Of a stretch of DNA of 64,000 nt, positions 26,501-34,084 are shown piece after piece. The first letter of the stretch is position 1, and every line of letters starts with the position of its first letter. The notes beneath the pieces were generated by a model. That model was not told the DNA's origin and made no database searches. It saw only the letters and a program-made list of their open reading frames with translations. The position numbers were made by a program, and so were the translations under genes. The DNA comes from Streptomyces collinus (GTDB lineage Bacteria > Actinomycetota > Actinomycetes > Streptomycetales > Streptomycetaceae): contig NZ_CP133771.1 of assembly GCF_031348265.1 (NCBI RefSeq), positions 7,936,001 through 8,000,000 on the forward strand, written 5' to 3'.

Positions 26501-26868
26501 AGAAGACCCAGCTGCCCACCTTCTACAAGGACTTCCCCACCGACGTCTCCCCGCTCACCCGGCAGCACCGCACCGACCCGCGCCTCGCCGAACGCTGGGA
26601 CCTCGTCGCCTTCGGCACCGAACTCGGCACCGCCTACTCGGAGCTCACCGACCCCGTCGAGCAGCGCCGCCGCCTCACCGCCCAGTCCCTGCTGGCCGCC
26701 GGGGGCGATCCGGAGGCGATGGAACTCGACGAGGACTTCCTCGACGCCCTCGAATACGCCATGCCGCCCACCGGCGGCCTCGGAATCGGCGTCGACCGGC
26801 TCGTCATGTTCCTCACCGGACTGACCATCAGGGAGACCCTGCCCTTCCCCCTGGTGCGCCGCCGCTGA
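23578..26868 (+). CDS. lysX: Bifunctional lysylphosphatidylglycerol synthase / lysyl-tRNA synthetase
   Basis: The 1096-residue protein has three parts as in actinobacterial LysX: an N-terminal membrane region of about seven segments (30-265), an MprF-like DUF2156 transferase (about 300-600), and a full class II lysyl-tRNA synthetase (about 640-1096) with an OB fold. The synthetase motifs are FRNEGTDYKHNPEFTILEAY (motif 2) and GGLGIGVDRLVMF (motif 3). It charges tRNA with lysine and moves lysine to phosphatidylglycerol, adding positive charge that resists cationic peptides. I chose the ATG at 23578; in-frame sequence upstream overlaps the opposing stress-protein gene and is unlike the family. 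Confidence 0.9.
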   Translation: MSVIADTGTAEDTSGAMRPPHRAHGFLSRVPEGFAVFFGALGLLCALLALIPPLRTGLRPLVRFLDLLLVPVSANLAYAVFLFLLAAATGARKKIAWWLVVVYLGLLVLTDILGMAVGEFAESVPSLVVCGLALILLIYARKEFYAASRRAAVRRALAVLVAGLVAAILVGWALVEAFPGSLPSGERLAWAANRVCGGLVPAGSFDGRPPHALFFLLGLFGALALLNAAATLFRSQRLEAALHDDEEARIRALLGRYGDQDSLGYFATRRDKAAVFSPSGKAAVTYRVEAGVCLASGDPVGDREAWPHAIAAWQDVARRYAWVPAVMGASEEGARAFVRAGLGALQLGDEAILHVLDFDLDGRDMRVTRQAVNRIRRTGVTCRVRRHSTLSEEEMRRLVERADAWRDTETERGFSMALDRLGDPADGDCLLAEALDQDGRLLAIQSFVPWGMDGVSLDLMRRDRTAPNGVMEFMVAELCAVAPKLGVRKVSLNFAVFRSVFEEGARIGAGPVIRLWRRLLLFFSKWWQLEALYRSNAKYHPEWYPRFLCYAEAASLARVGLASGIAEGFVSVPSMRKLWGKGKGHPKGGQRPATTEGLPSLAALGLAGGDGTEPADPLSRLSDQVRVRHHKLDRLRADGIDPYPVGLPARTHTLAEVRPGEQVTVAGRIMLVRDFGGIVFAVLRDWSGDHQLALTRDRSGPALDRFTADTDIGDHITATGEAGVSDKGEPTVFVTSWQLTGKCLRPLPDKRRGLADPEAKVRMRYLDLAASPAARDVVRARSTAVQAVRQGLLARGYLEVETPVLQQIHGGANARPFTTHINAYDLDLYLRIAPELYLKRLCVGGMEKVFEMGRTFRNEGTDYKHNPEFTILEAYQAYADYDVMLDLVRELIQGAATAAFGKPVAHKDGEEHDISGQWPVKTVYGAVSEALGEEIHPGTELPELLRLCDRAGVPYTADDGHGDVVLEMYERLVEEKTQLPTFYKDFPTDVSPLTRQHRTDPRLAERWDLVAFGTELGTAYSELTDPVEQRRRLTAQSLLAAGGDPEAMELDEDFLDALEYAMPPTGGLGIGVDRLVMFLTGLTIRETLPFPLVRRR

Positions 26869-26957
26869 TCCGTCTGCGTGGGCCGAACGGGTGAAAGTGT
26901 GCCGCCACACCGGTGTTGCTCGCGTGCGTCGGCCTTCCGCCGGGCGACTGATGAGTC

Positions 26958-27803
26958 ATGAAGAAGGATCAGTTGCTCTCCCGGCTGCTCACCCGGCGCC
27001 GGGCGTTGATCGCGGGGGCCGGCGCCGTGGGAGCGGCCGCGACGGCCGGAGTGGTCACGGCTGTCACCGGGGACGGAACCGTCACCTCCGCCCCGGCCGC
27101 GGGCCCCCAGCCCCGCCGCCTCGTCAACTCCTCCGCGTACCGGCTGCAGCCCCTGACCGGCTACGGCCCGCCGCGCGCCGCGCCGCGCCGGACCCTGGTG
27201 CGCCGCGAACCGCTGCTGCGCGTGTCCGGCCGGGGCCGCACCATGGTCCTGACCTTCGACGACGGCCCCGATCCCCGCTACACCCCGGACATCCTGGACA
27301 CCCTGGCCGAGTACGACGTGCGCGCGATGTTCTTCGTGTGCGGGGAGATGGTCGCCGGCGGCAGGAGGATGCTGGCCCGGATGGCGGACGAGGGCCACGT
27401 CGTGGGGAACCACACCTGGTCCCACCCGTTGCTCACCCGCCTCACCCGCAGGCAGATCCGCTCCGAGATGGAACGCACCTCCGACGTCATCGAGGACGCC
27501 TACGGGGAGCGCCCCGAGTGGTTCCGCGCGCCCTACGGAGCCTGGAACCGCGCCGCGTTCCAGATCGGCGCCGAACTGGGCATGGAACCGCTCGCCTGGA
27601 CGGTCGACACCCTCGACTGGACCACTCCCGGGGCCCGGTCCATCGCGAACCGGGTCGAACGCGGCGCCGCCCCCGGCGTCGTGGTGCTCGCGCACGACGC
27701 CGGGGGCGACCGCTCGCAGAGTGTGCGGGCCCTGCGGCGCTACCTTCCCGAACTGCTGGACTCCGGCTACCACGTCACGGTGCCCCGGCGGCATTACGCC
27801 TGA
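26958..27803 (+). CDS. Polysaccharide deacetylase (NodB homology, CE4), exported
   Basis: The 281-residue protein begins with a twin-arginine-like signal, TRRRALIAGAGAVGAAATAG. The NodB domain contains all catalytic motifs: TFDDGPD (motif 1, with catalytic Asp), the metal pair in GNHTWSHP (motif 2), RAPYGAW (motif 3), and the later VDTLDW and VLAHDAGGDRSQ (motifs 4 and 5). It probably removes acetyl groups from peptidoglycan or another wall glycan outside the membrane. It follows lysX by 89 bases and converges on a sortase gene, in a run of surface genes. Confidence 0.88.
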   Translation: MKKDQLLSRLLTRRRALIAGAGAVGAAATAGVVTAVTGDGTVTSAPAAGPQPRRLVNSSAYRLQPLTGYGPPRAAPRRTLVRREPLLRVSGRGRTMVLTFDDGPDPRYTPDILDTLAEYDVRAMFFVCGEMVAGGRRMLARMADEGHVVGNHTWSHPLLTRLTRRQIRSEMERTSDVIEDAYGERPEWFRAPYGAWNRAAFQIGAELGMEPLAWTVDTLDWTTPGARSIANRVERGAAPGVVVLAHDAGGDRSQSVRALRRYLPELLDSGYHVTVPRRHYA

Positions 27804-27810
27804 GGACACC

Positions 27811-27827
27811 GCGGGGCTTTCGCCCGC
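27811..27827. terminator. Short hairpin between deacetylase and sortase genes
   Basis: GCGGG and CCCGC form a five-base stem around ggctttcg, in the 38-base gap between the converging deacetylase and sortase genes. Position and form suggest a weak bidirectional terminator. Confidence 0.35.
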
Positions 27828-27841
27828 CCGGCCGGGAACGC

Positions 27842-28510
27842 TCAGCGCACCTCGGCCAGGCGGGCGAAGGCGACGACGTTCGCCGCATATCCCTCCTGCT
27901 CGGAGAAACCGCCGCCGCAGGTGATGACCCGCAGTTCCGCCGCGCCCTTGGACGCGTAGACACGGTCGCCGGGGAAATTGTTCTTCTCGAACACCTCGAC
28001 GCCGTAGATCTCGAACACGGCGGTCTTTCCGTCCTGCCGGGCGACCTCGATGCGATGTCCCTGCTTCAGGGCCCCGAGTCCGTAGAACACGGCAGGGCCC
28101 TGCTGGTTGTCGACATGGCCGACCACGACCGCGGTGCCCTTCTCGCCGGGGGTGACGGCACCGGTGAACCAGCCGGCCAGGTTGGGGTCCTCCGGCGGCG
28201 GTGCGCCGACCCAGCCGTCCGCGTCCAGCCCGACGGGGATGATCGGCGCGTCGACCTGGATCGCCGGGATCCGGACCCGGTCTGGGAGGGCGTAGGGCAA
28301 GGGCCGGACGGTCCCGGCGAAGGTGCCGCCCGGTACCCGGCTGTCCGCCGCGGCGGCCGTCGCCGGCTGCGGCGGGCCCTCGTCGAACTCCCCCGAACCG
28401 TTCCGGATGAGCGCGAGGCCGGTCAGCAGAACCAGCGCTATCACGCCCCACGGGGCACGCTTCTTCCGCCGCGCCTCCTCTTCCGCCTCGGCCAGCTCGG
28501 ACGCAGACAT
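27842..28510 (-). CDS. Sortase, class F-like
   Basis: The roughly 222-residue protein has a charged N-terminus, one membrane segment (APWGVIALVLLTGLALI) and a sortase beta-barrel. The catalytic His lies in TAVVVGHVDNQQGPAVFYGL and the catalytic Cys in LRVITCGGGFSEQEGY. The VPGGTF and IPAIQVDAPIIPVGL strands and the TCGG form match actinobacterial class F-type sortases. The usual catalytic Arg after the Cys is not obvious by eye. The ATG at 28508-28510 follows GAGGGG; an upstream in-frame start at 28555 would add 15 residues. No LPXTG substrate is encoded next to it, but three anchored secreted proteins are close. Confidence 0.83.
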   Translation of the reverse strand: MSASELAEAEEEARRKKRAPWGVIALVLLTGLALIRNGSGEFDEGPPQPATAAAADSRVPGGTFAGTVRPLPYALPDRVRIPAIQVDAPIIPVGLDADGWVGAPPPEDPNLAGWFTGAVTPGEKGTAVVVGHVDNQQGPAVFYGLGALKQGHRIEVARQDGKTAVFEIYGVEVFEKNNFPGDRVYASKGAAELRVITCGGGFSEQEGYAANVVAFARLAEVR

Positions 28511-28861
28511 TCGCCATCCCCTCTCGACGCGGCCGTCCCCGTGCCCATCGCGCATAGCGACACGCTAAGTGGCGTGCGGGAAACCGGCGACGGGGCGGCG
28601 GCGAACGGGTGGCCGGGGGAGGTGTGGGGCGGTGCGGCGACATGTGGTGCGCCATCCGAGTTGCCGCGGCGAGGAAATTTCTGACGGCCCGTGACCTGCG
28701 GTGATGTTGGATTGCGCGGTTTTCCCGCACCGCCCTCTCTCACCAGGACGGACCATTCCCGAAATGCGGCCCGGGGCCCGGCAACTGACTGTCTTTCTGG
28801 GAGGCGCTTTCTCGCCGATTGACCGGGGACGGGTCCCGGGGCGCCTTCCGCGGAGGTTCAC
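28511..28861. other. Intergenic region, divergent promoters expected
   Basis: This 350-base gap separates the divergent sortase and secreted-protein genes. It includes a locally AT-richer stretch near 28672-28682 (GAGGAAATTTCTGAC). A GCGGAGG ribosome site precedes the right-hand gene. No further gene, repeat or recognised operator was seen. Confidence 0.4.
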
Positions 28862-29380
28862 ATGCGTAACACTCGTGCCCTGGCGGTCGCCGGCGCAGCG
28901 GTCGCCGCCCTCGGCCTCTCCGCCCCCGCGGCCGTCGCGTGGGACAGGCCCAGCAACATCGTCGTCCTGCCCAGCGTGATCGCCCGCGGGGGCCAGCTGA
29001 CCATCACGGCCGACGGCTGCCGCAACGGCGGTACGGCCACGTCCACCGCGTTCTCGCCGACGCGGCTCTCTCCGGTCGGCGGCGGCAAGGGCAACGAGGG
29101 CGGCCGGGGCGGCGCCGGCAGCGGGACCGCGCGGGGCACCGCCACCGTCAACAGCGATGCCCGCCCGGGGCCGTACGACATCACGGTCACCTGCGACGGC
29201 GGGTCGCTGACCAAGCCCCAGGCCTTCACCGTCATCGGCGGTGTCCGGGGCGGTATCGGCGGCAGCAGCACCACCGGAGCGACGCCGACCGACGTGGCCA
29301 TCGGCGGCGGCCTCGTGGCCGCGGCCGTGGTCGGCGGCGGTGTGTTCTGGATGCGCCGCCGGGCCGAGCGGAACATCTGA
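28862..29380 (+). CDS. Secreted protein with C-terminal membrane anchor
   Basis: The 172-residue protein has a cleavable signal (MRNTRALAVAGAAVAALGLS, site near AVA-W) and a small domain with two cysteines (DGCRNGG and TVTCDGGS) that could form a disulfide. A Gly-rich loop follows (GGGKGNEGGRGGAGSG). The C-terminus is a hydrophobic segment (VAIGGGLVAAAVVGGGVFW) and the tail MRRRAERNI, the layout of a sortase substrate but without LPXTG. It reads as a wall- or membrane-displayed protein. Its neighbour at 29490-30029 has the same plan and related Ig-like segments. Function unknown. Confidence 0.8.
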   Translation: MRNTRALAVAGAAVAALGLSAPAAVAWDRPSNIVVLPSVIARGGQLTITADGCRNGGTATSTAFSPTRLSPVGGGKGNEGGRGGAGSGTARGTATVNSDARPGPYDITVTCDGGSLTKPQAFTVIGGVRGGIGGSSTTGATPTDVAIGGGLVAAAVVGGGVFWMRRRAERNI

Positions 29381-29430
29381 CGCCTCGCCGCAGGCTCCCT
29401 CCACGCGTCCTCACCTCGCACGTGAACGGA

Positions 29431-29470
29431 CTTCGCCCCGGCTCTCCCACCTGGGAGAGCCGGGGCGAAG
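29431..29470. terminator. Strong bidirectional hairpin terminator
   Basis: CTTCGCCCCGGCTCTCCCA and its exact complement (19-base arms, 29431-29449 and 29452-29470) form a perfect hairpin between two converging genes. It is the clearest terminator in this part of the window. Confidence 0.85.
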
Positions 29471-29489
29471 ACCTGCGGTGCGGGAGGTG

Positions 29490-30029
29490 TCAGCCGGCGT
29501 CCTCGTCGGTGCGGCGGCGCGCGAAGTGGTAGGCGACGCCGAGCGAACCGGCGATGAGCGCGGCGCCGAGGCCGATCTCCTTGAGGTCGAAGCCGGCGAT
29601 GGTGCCGCCCTCCCCGGCGTGCGCCCCCTTGTGGGGGTGGTGCGTGGGGTGATGGGTGGGGTGGTGCGTGGGGTGGTGGGTCGGATGACCGCCCGCGATC
29701 GTCAGACGTGCGGTACCGCTCGACTTGTCACACTCGAACTCCACGTCGTACACGGCACCGGGCTTGGCGTCCCAGTCGACGGTGGCCGTCGCCCAGGACT
29801 CCCGCGGCGGGATGGTGACCAGGTCGAAGACGGGTGAGTTGACCGCCGCCTCACCCTGGCACGCCGCGTTGCGCACCACTCTCAGCGTGACGTCGCCCCC
29901 GGCCCTGACGGTGGAGGGCTCGACGCTGAAACCGAAGTCGGTCTGGATCGACGCGTCGGCGGCGGCCACGCAGGAGGTGAGGGCGCCGGCGCCCAGCACT
30001 ACGGCCGAAGCGAGGCATATCGCGCGCAT
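29490..30029 (-). CDS. Secreted protein with His-rich PTHH repeats and C-terminal anchor
   Basis: The 179-residue protein has a signal peptide ending ALTSCVAAADA, with a Cys that may be a lipobox. A domain of about 90 residues with two cysteines follows (RNAACQGEAA and EFECDKSSG). The tract at about 113-134 consists of repeated PTHH units ending PHKGAH, which could bind zinc, copper or nickel. Then GFDLKEIGLGAALIAGSLGV forms a membrane segment, followed by ARRRTDEDAG. The DNA of the tract is a 24-base tandem repeat. Start ATG follows GGAGGATCC. It resembles the product at 28862-29380 in layout; function is unknown. Confidence 0.8.
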   Translation of the reverse strand: MRAICLASAVVLGAGALTSCVAAADASIQTDFGFSVEPSTVRAGGDVTLRVVRNAACQGEAAVNSPVFDLVTIPPRESWATATVDWDAKPGAVYDVEFECDKSSGTARLTIAGGHPTHHPTHHPTHHPTHHPHKGAHAGEGGTIAGFDLKEIGLGAALIAGSLGVAYHFARRRTDEDAG

Positions 30030-30190
30030 GGTGGATCCTCCGGGTCCCCGAGGAGCAATCGCGGACCTGTTCCGCTCACGTCACAAATGCACCTCGATGC
30101 CCGAAACGTTAAGAAGACGCGCGAGGCGGCGCGATCGCAGTAGTGCGAATGGGGCACGGGTGTGGGCCGTCCGGGGGAACACCGGCCACG

Positions 30191-30232
30191 CGGCCGGGGG
30201 ACGGCGACGGTGTGTCGCGCGCCCCCCGGCCG
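30191..30232 (-). terminator. Hairpin after the DUF4239 gene
   Basis: CGGCCGGGGG (30191-30200) pairs exactly with CCCCCGGCCG (30223-30232) around a 22-base loop that itself contains CGAC/GTCG. It lies just downstream of the minus-strand gene ending at 30255 and likely terminates it. The remaining DNA to 30029 shows nothing else recognisable. Confidence 0.6.
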
Positions 30233-30254
30233 GAATCCGTGGTGCGGGGCGCCG

Positions 30255-31019
30255 TCAGTCCCCGACGCCCGGGAAGAGGTTCAGGAACGGGTCGGCCGAG
30301 GCGGTCACGCCCCTGCCGTAGGGCGAGTCGAAGTCCCAGATGAGGAACAGCAGGAAGGCGATCAGCGCCGAGAACAGCCCTGCCAGGACCAGCTCGCGTG
30401 TCGTTCTGCGGATCTGCAGCGCGAAGATCATCCCGATGGTGACGACGGCCCCGGCGATCAGCCCGAACCACACCACACCCGGCATGGTCTCCCCGGTCGA
30501 CTCCGCCCGGGCGATCCGCGCCTGGCTCGCCGCGGTCACCTGGTCCATCAACGGCTGGTAGGCCTGGGCCTCGAAGTCCGTCGCCGGCTCGTAGTCGGTG
30601 ACGTCCTGGCGGATCCGCTCGAAGAGCCGGGCGCCGCGCTCGGTGACCTCGCCCTCGTCGGCCATGGTGTCCCACTCGGTGGTCACGACATGGCTCACAT
30701 ACGTCCGGATGTCGTCCCGGATGCGGTCGCGTTCCTCCGCCGGATAGACCCGTACCCGCTCCGAGATCTCGTGCAGCGCGGCCGCCTCGGCCTGGACGTG
30801 GTCCTGTGCGGCGCTGCGCCCTTCCCAGACTCCGGCGATCGCCAGGCCCAGGACGATGGCGTAGACCACGCCGATCCACATCGTCATGTACTCGATGACG
30901 TCCGGAGTCTCACTGGGGTCCTCGTCCTCGGGCGCCGCGCGGTGGCGTACGAAGGTGATGATGACCACCACGGCACAGGCGGCCAGCATCGCGAGGGTGA
31001 GAACAAGCCATTCCGGCAA
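30255..31019 (-). CDS. DUF4239-family membrane protein
   Basis: The 254-residue protein has a first membrane segment (LVLTLAMLAACAVVVIITFV), a second near residue 50 (MWIGVVYAIVLGLAIAGVWE), a large soluble helical part, and two C-terminal segments (VVWFGLIAGAVVTIGMIFAL and ELVLAGLFSALIAFLLFLIW). This is the plan of DUF4239, sometimes described as bestrophin-like. The start codon is TTG, with GGAGG six bases upstream. It is followed by a hairpin and preceded by the proline-rich protein gene on the same strand, probably as one operon. Transport or signalling role is unknown. Confidence 0.8.
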   Translation of the reverse strand: MPEWLVLTLAMLAACAVVVIITFVRHRAAPEDEDPSETPDVIEYMTMWIGVVYAIVLGLAIAGVWEGRSAAQDHVQAEAAALHEISERVRVYPAEERDRIRDDIRTYVSHVVTTEWDTMADEGEVTERGARLFERIRQDVTDYEPATDFEAQAYQPLMDQVTAASQARIARAESTGETMPGVVWFGLIAGAVVTIGMIFALQIRRTTRELVLAGLFSALIAFLLFLIWDFDSPYGRGVTASADPFLNLFPGVGD

Positions 31020-31043
31020 GGGGTACCTCCAGGGCTTCAGGGA

Positions 31044-31691
31044 TCAGCGCGCGCGCAGCGCGGCGACGGCCACCACCGCGGGCACCGTGACGAGCAGGAC
31101 GAAGGTGAGCGGCGACAGCGTGCCGTTCGCCGGCCGCGGCCGGGGCGGCGCGGCGCGATAGCGCGGGTAGTGCACGGGCTTCGCTGACGGACGTGGCGCG
31201 GGGGTGGCCGGCGGAGCCGGTGCCGGGGGAGCCGGTGCCGGGGGAGCGGGCGCCGGCATCACGGGCTCCGGGACCGGCCGGGGCGCGGCCGGCGCCGGTC
31301 GTCGCGCGGGCGGCGGCTCCGGCGGCGGTGGCGCGGGTCTGGCCGTGGGGGCCGGCTTCGGGGGCGGAGGCTTCGGTGTCGGTGTCGGCTCGGGCGTCGG
31401 GGTGGGCTTCGGCGGGGGCGGCTTCGGCGGCGGAGGCGGGGGCGGAGACGGCGTGGGGGAGGGGCTCGGCGTGGGTGCCGGGCACGGCGGCTTGGTCGGC
31501 CAGGTCTTCTTGCTTCCGGCGTACGCCACCGCCTCGGTGCCGTCCGGCCCCGTCGAGGCGTACGCGCAGGCGTCGGCCACCGCGACCCCGGCCGGTGCGC
31601 CGACGAGCGCCCAGGTCAGCGTCGCCGCCGCCAAGGCCCGTGCCGCAAGGGCGGGTTGAGTCGAGAGGGGTGCATGCACGACGAAGATCAT
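31044..31691 (-). CDS. Proline-rich secreted protein with C-terminal anchor
   Basis: The 215-residue protein has an N-terminal signal (ARALAAATLTWALVGAPAGV), a short head with two cysteines (DACAYAST and TKPPCPAP), and about 110 residues made of Pro, Ala, Thr, Lys and Glu in PPPPKP and PAPAPPAP-type runs. The C-terminus is a membrane segment (LTFVLLVTVPAVVAVAAL) plus RAR. Such rods span the thick cell wall to display a small domain. It is upstream of the DUF4239 gene with a 24-base gap. No LPXTG is present. Function is unknown; a wall-spanning sensor or stalk is possible. Confidence 0.75.
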   Translation of the reverse strand: MIFVVHAPLSTQPALAARALAAATLTWALVGAPAGVAVADACAYASTGPDGTEAVAYAGSKKTWPTKPPCPAPTPSPSPTPSPPPPPPPKPPPPKPTPTPEPTPTPKPPPPKPAPTARPAPPPPEPPPARRPAPAAPRPVPEPVMPAPAPPAPAPPAPAPPATPAPRPSAKPVHYPRYRAAPPRPRPANGTLSPLTFVLLVTVPAVVAVAALRAR

Positions 31692-31951
31692 GAGCCCTGT
31701 GCCGCCAGGACGTGCCGGGGTGCAAGGGGATTGCCCCGAAAGAGGGATCTTCGGGTGTCGCCGGTTTGATCAGCGGCCGCCCGCAGGGGGCTCGACGTGT
31801 ACGTGTGTGCGGCTCCGGGCGGGGCTCGTCGGGGGTTCCGGAAAGAAATTTGGCCGACGGTTGAACACAATCGCTGCTCCCGTGCGTACTCATGACCGTG
31901 CGGCGGCGCAGCAGGGCGCTGCAACACCCTTGCGATTATGGGGAGTTGACG

Positions 31952-32938
31952 ATGAAGACCTCCTGGCGGAGCGCCTCACTCGTGGCGAGCGCCGCGGCGG
32001 TCCTGGCGCTGACGACGGCGTGCGGTCAGGACAGCCCACCGGCGGCCAGCCAGAACGTGGGCGCCACGGCCGCGCCCGGGGACTACGGAAGCATCGGCTC
32101 GGGCACCGCGGGCACTGCGGGCGGCGCCGCGACCGGTCAGCCGGCCGCGCCCAGCGCCTCCAGCCCGTCCAACCCCGCCGGCAAGCTGTCCGTCTCCACC
32201 GCCGAGAAGGTCGGCAAGGTGGTCACCGACAGTCTCGGTCTCACCCTGTACCGGTTCGACCAGGACACCGAGCAGCCGCCCAAGTCGAACTGCGACGGCG
32301 ACTGCGCCAAGACCTGGCCGCCGGTGCCCGCGGACGACGCCGAGGCCGGCGAGGGCATTGACAAGGCGCTGCTCGGCTCGGTCACCCGGGCCGACGGCAC
32401 CAAGCAGCTCACGGTCGGCGGCTGGCCCGCCTACCGCTACGCCAAGGACGTCAACGCCGGTGACGTCAAGGGCCAGGGTGTGGGCGGCAAGTGGTACGCG
32501 CTCGCTCCCGACGGCAAGAAGGCGCAGGGCGGTGCGGAGGGCGGTGCCGAGGGCGGCGGCGAAGCGGTCCAGGCCGGGCTGTCCACGCGCAACGACGCCA
32601 AGCTCGGCGAGATCGTCGTCGACAAGAACGGCATGACCGTCTACCGGTTCAAGAAGGACGAGGCCTGGCCCAAGCCGGTCTCCAACTGCACCGGTGAGTG
32701 CCTGGAGAAGTGGCCGCTCGTGGAGCCCGTCGACTTCGCCGACACCAAGGGCATCCAGAAGAAGGGCTACATGATCTTCGACCGGACCGACGGCAAGGGC
32801 AAGCAGCAGACGATCAACTGCTCGCCCATCTACACCTTCGCCAACGACAAGGCCCCGGGCGACACCAACGGCCAGGGCGTAGGCGGCACCTGGTTCGCCG
32901 TCCGGCCCGACGGAAAGCTGGTCGGCGCGTCGGAGTAG
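31952..32938 (+). CDS. Lipoprotein with secreted-repeat (Lipoprotein_15) domains
   Basis: The 328-residue protein has a lipoprotein signal ending ALTTAC (Cys about 24), a flexible Ala/Ser/Pro linker, and two related halves. Each contains the pattern of the 'secreted repeat of unknown function': GLTLYRFDQDT...NCDGDCAKTWPPV with GWPAYRYAKD, and GMTVYRFKKDE...NCTGECLEKWPLV with SPIYTFANDK. The paired C-x3-C motifs and K/E-T/K-W-P-x-V are diagnostic. The ATG follows GGGGAG. The family is often linked with envelope or electron-transfer proteins, but no function is proven. From memory it matches S. coelicolor SCO0930. A strong terminator follows. Confidence 0.85.
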   Translation: MKTSWRSASLVASAAAVLALTTACGQDSPPAASQNVGATAAPGDYGSIGSGTAGTAGGAATGQPAAPSASSPSNPAGKLSVSTAEKVGKVVTDSLGLTLYRFDQDTEQPPKSNCDGDCAKTWPPVPADDAEAGEGIDKALLGSVTRADGTKQLTVGGWPAYRYAKDVNAGDVKGQGVGGKWYALAPDGKKAQGGAEGGAEGGGEAVQAGLSTRNDAKLGEIVVDKNGMTVYRFKKDEAWPKPVSNCTGECLEKWPLVEPVDFADTKGIQKKGYMIFDRTDGKGKQQTINCSPIYTFANDKAPGDTNGQGVGGTWFAVRPDGKLVGASE

Positions 32939-32988
32939 TGGAGAAACCTCCCCAGGGTTGATCAGCTCGTCCAACCGAAGCGCAGACC

Positions 32989-33029
32989 CGGTCCGCCTCT
33001 CCGTGCCCCACGGAGAGGCGGACCGTTTT
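32989..33029 (+). terminator. Strong intrinsic terminator
   Basis: CGGTCCGCCTCTCCGTG (32989-33005), loop CCC, and its exact complement (33009-33025) make a perfect 17-base stem followed by TTTT. It ends the lipoprotein gene. The rest of the 333-base gap (to 33271) is AT-richer than its surroundings and probably holds the promoter of the methyltransferase operon; no clear operator was recognised. Confidence 0.9.
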
Positions 33030-33271
33030 GCCGTTCTTCACCTGAACTCATCGAATTACCAACACCTTTACCCTTTCGGGCCGGAACTCTGCGGAATGCC
33101 TCGAACACTGTTCGTCATATGTTCGAAGGTCATGCGGAGGGGTATCAATTCGGCACGTGCCGCAGGCAGTGACCGGGAACGGATGGTCAATTTCCGTTTC
33201 GGGTCGCTCCATTGGCGGGCGATCAGTAGCCTCTGCTCGAACACCGGATCGCCTACGCCTTGGAGAGATAG

Positions 33272-34084
33272 ATGGAGCGTCCCGCCTGGGCCCCACGGAG
33301 CATCGACATATCGGTGCCCAGCGTCTCCCGGATGTACGACTACTACCTGGGCGGATCGCACAACTTCGAGGTCGACCGCGAAGCGGCCCGCAGGGCCATG
33401 GAGTTCATGCCGGGGCTCCCCAAGATCATGCAGGCGAACCGTGCGTTCATGCGCCGAGCGGTGCGCTACGCGGTCGGCCGGGGCGTCACCCAGTTCCTGG
33501 ACATCGGCTCCGGCATCCCCACCTTCGGCAACGTGCACGAGGTGGCGCAGGCCGCCCACCCCGGGGCGCGTGTGGTGTACGTCGACCGCGACCCGGTGGC
33601 CGTGGCGCACAGCCAGGCGGTCCTGGAGGCCAACGACGACGCGGGCGTCGTCGCCGCGGACCTGCGCAAGCCCCAGGAGATCCTGCGCAGTCCCGAGGTG
33701 GAGCGGCTGATCGACCTGAATCAGCCAGTGGCGCTGCTCCTCGTTGCCATACTGCACTTCGTGGAAGACGAGGACGACCCGTACGGGGCCGTGGCGGAAC
33801 TGCGCGAGGCGCTCGCGCCCGGCAGCCTGCTCGTGCTCACCCACGCCTCCTACGAGGGGATCCCGCTGCCGCCGGAGCGGGCCGGGGGTGCGGTGGACGT
33901 GTACGAGGACATCCGCAACCCGCTGATCATGCGTTCGCGCGAGGAGATCGCGCGGTTCTTCGAGGGGTACGACATGGTGGAACCCGGACTGGTGGCGATG
34001 CCGCGCTGGCGCCCCGACACCGCACCGGAGGACGAGGATCCGTACGCGTTCTCCGGGTTCGCGGGCGTGGGGCGTACGGCGTGA
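33272..34084 (+). CDS. SAM-dependent methyltransferase, DUF574 family
   Basis: The 270-residue protein belongs to the Streptomyces-rich DUF574 methyltransferases. Signature stretches are SVSRMYDYYLGGSHNFEVDR at 17-36, the SAM site QFLDIGSGIPTFGNVHEVAQ near 75-92, VVYVDRDPVAVAHSQAVL and the catalytic-region strand LLLVAILHFVEDEDDPYGAV. The substrate is unknown for the family. Its TGA overlaps the GTG of the downstream c-di-GMP enzyme (GTGA), so the two are translationally coupled. From memory, the same pair occurs in S. coelicolor (SCO0929-SCO0928). Confidence 0.87.
   Translation: MERPAWAPRSIDISVPSVSRMYDYYLGGSHNFEVDREAARRAMEFMPGLPKIMQANRAFMRRAVRYAVGRGVTQFLDIGSGIPTFGNVHEVAQAAHPGARVVYVDRDPVAVAHSQAVLEANDDAGVVAADLRKPQEILRSPEVERLIDLNQPVALLLVAILHFVEDEDDPYGAVAELREALAPGSLLVLTHASYEGIPLPPERAGGAVDVYEDIRNPLIMRSREEIARFFEGYDMVEPGLVAMPRWRPDTAPEDEDPYAFSGFAGVGRTA

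Noticed and set aside
24406..26910. An 834-codon minus-strand frame opposite lysX
   Set aside because: LysX is clearly the coding strand (complete synthetase motifs); the opposite frame shows no domain.
28511..28861. A short gene in the sortase upstream gap
   Set aside because: Frames here are short, lack ribosome sites and have unusual codon use.
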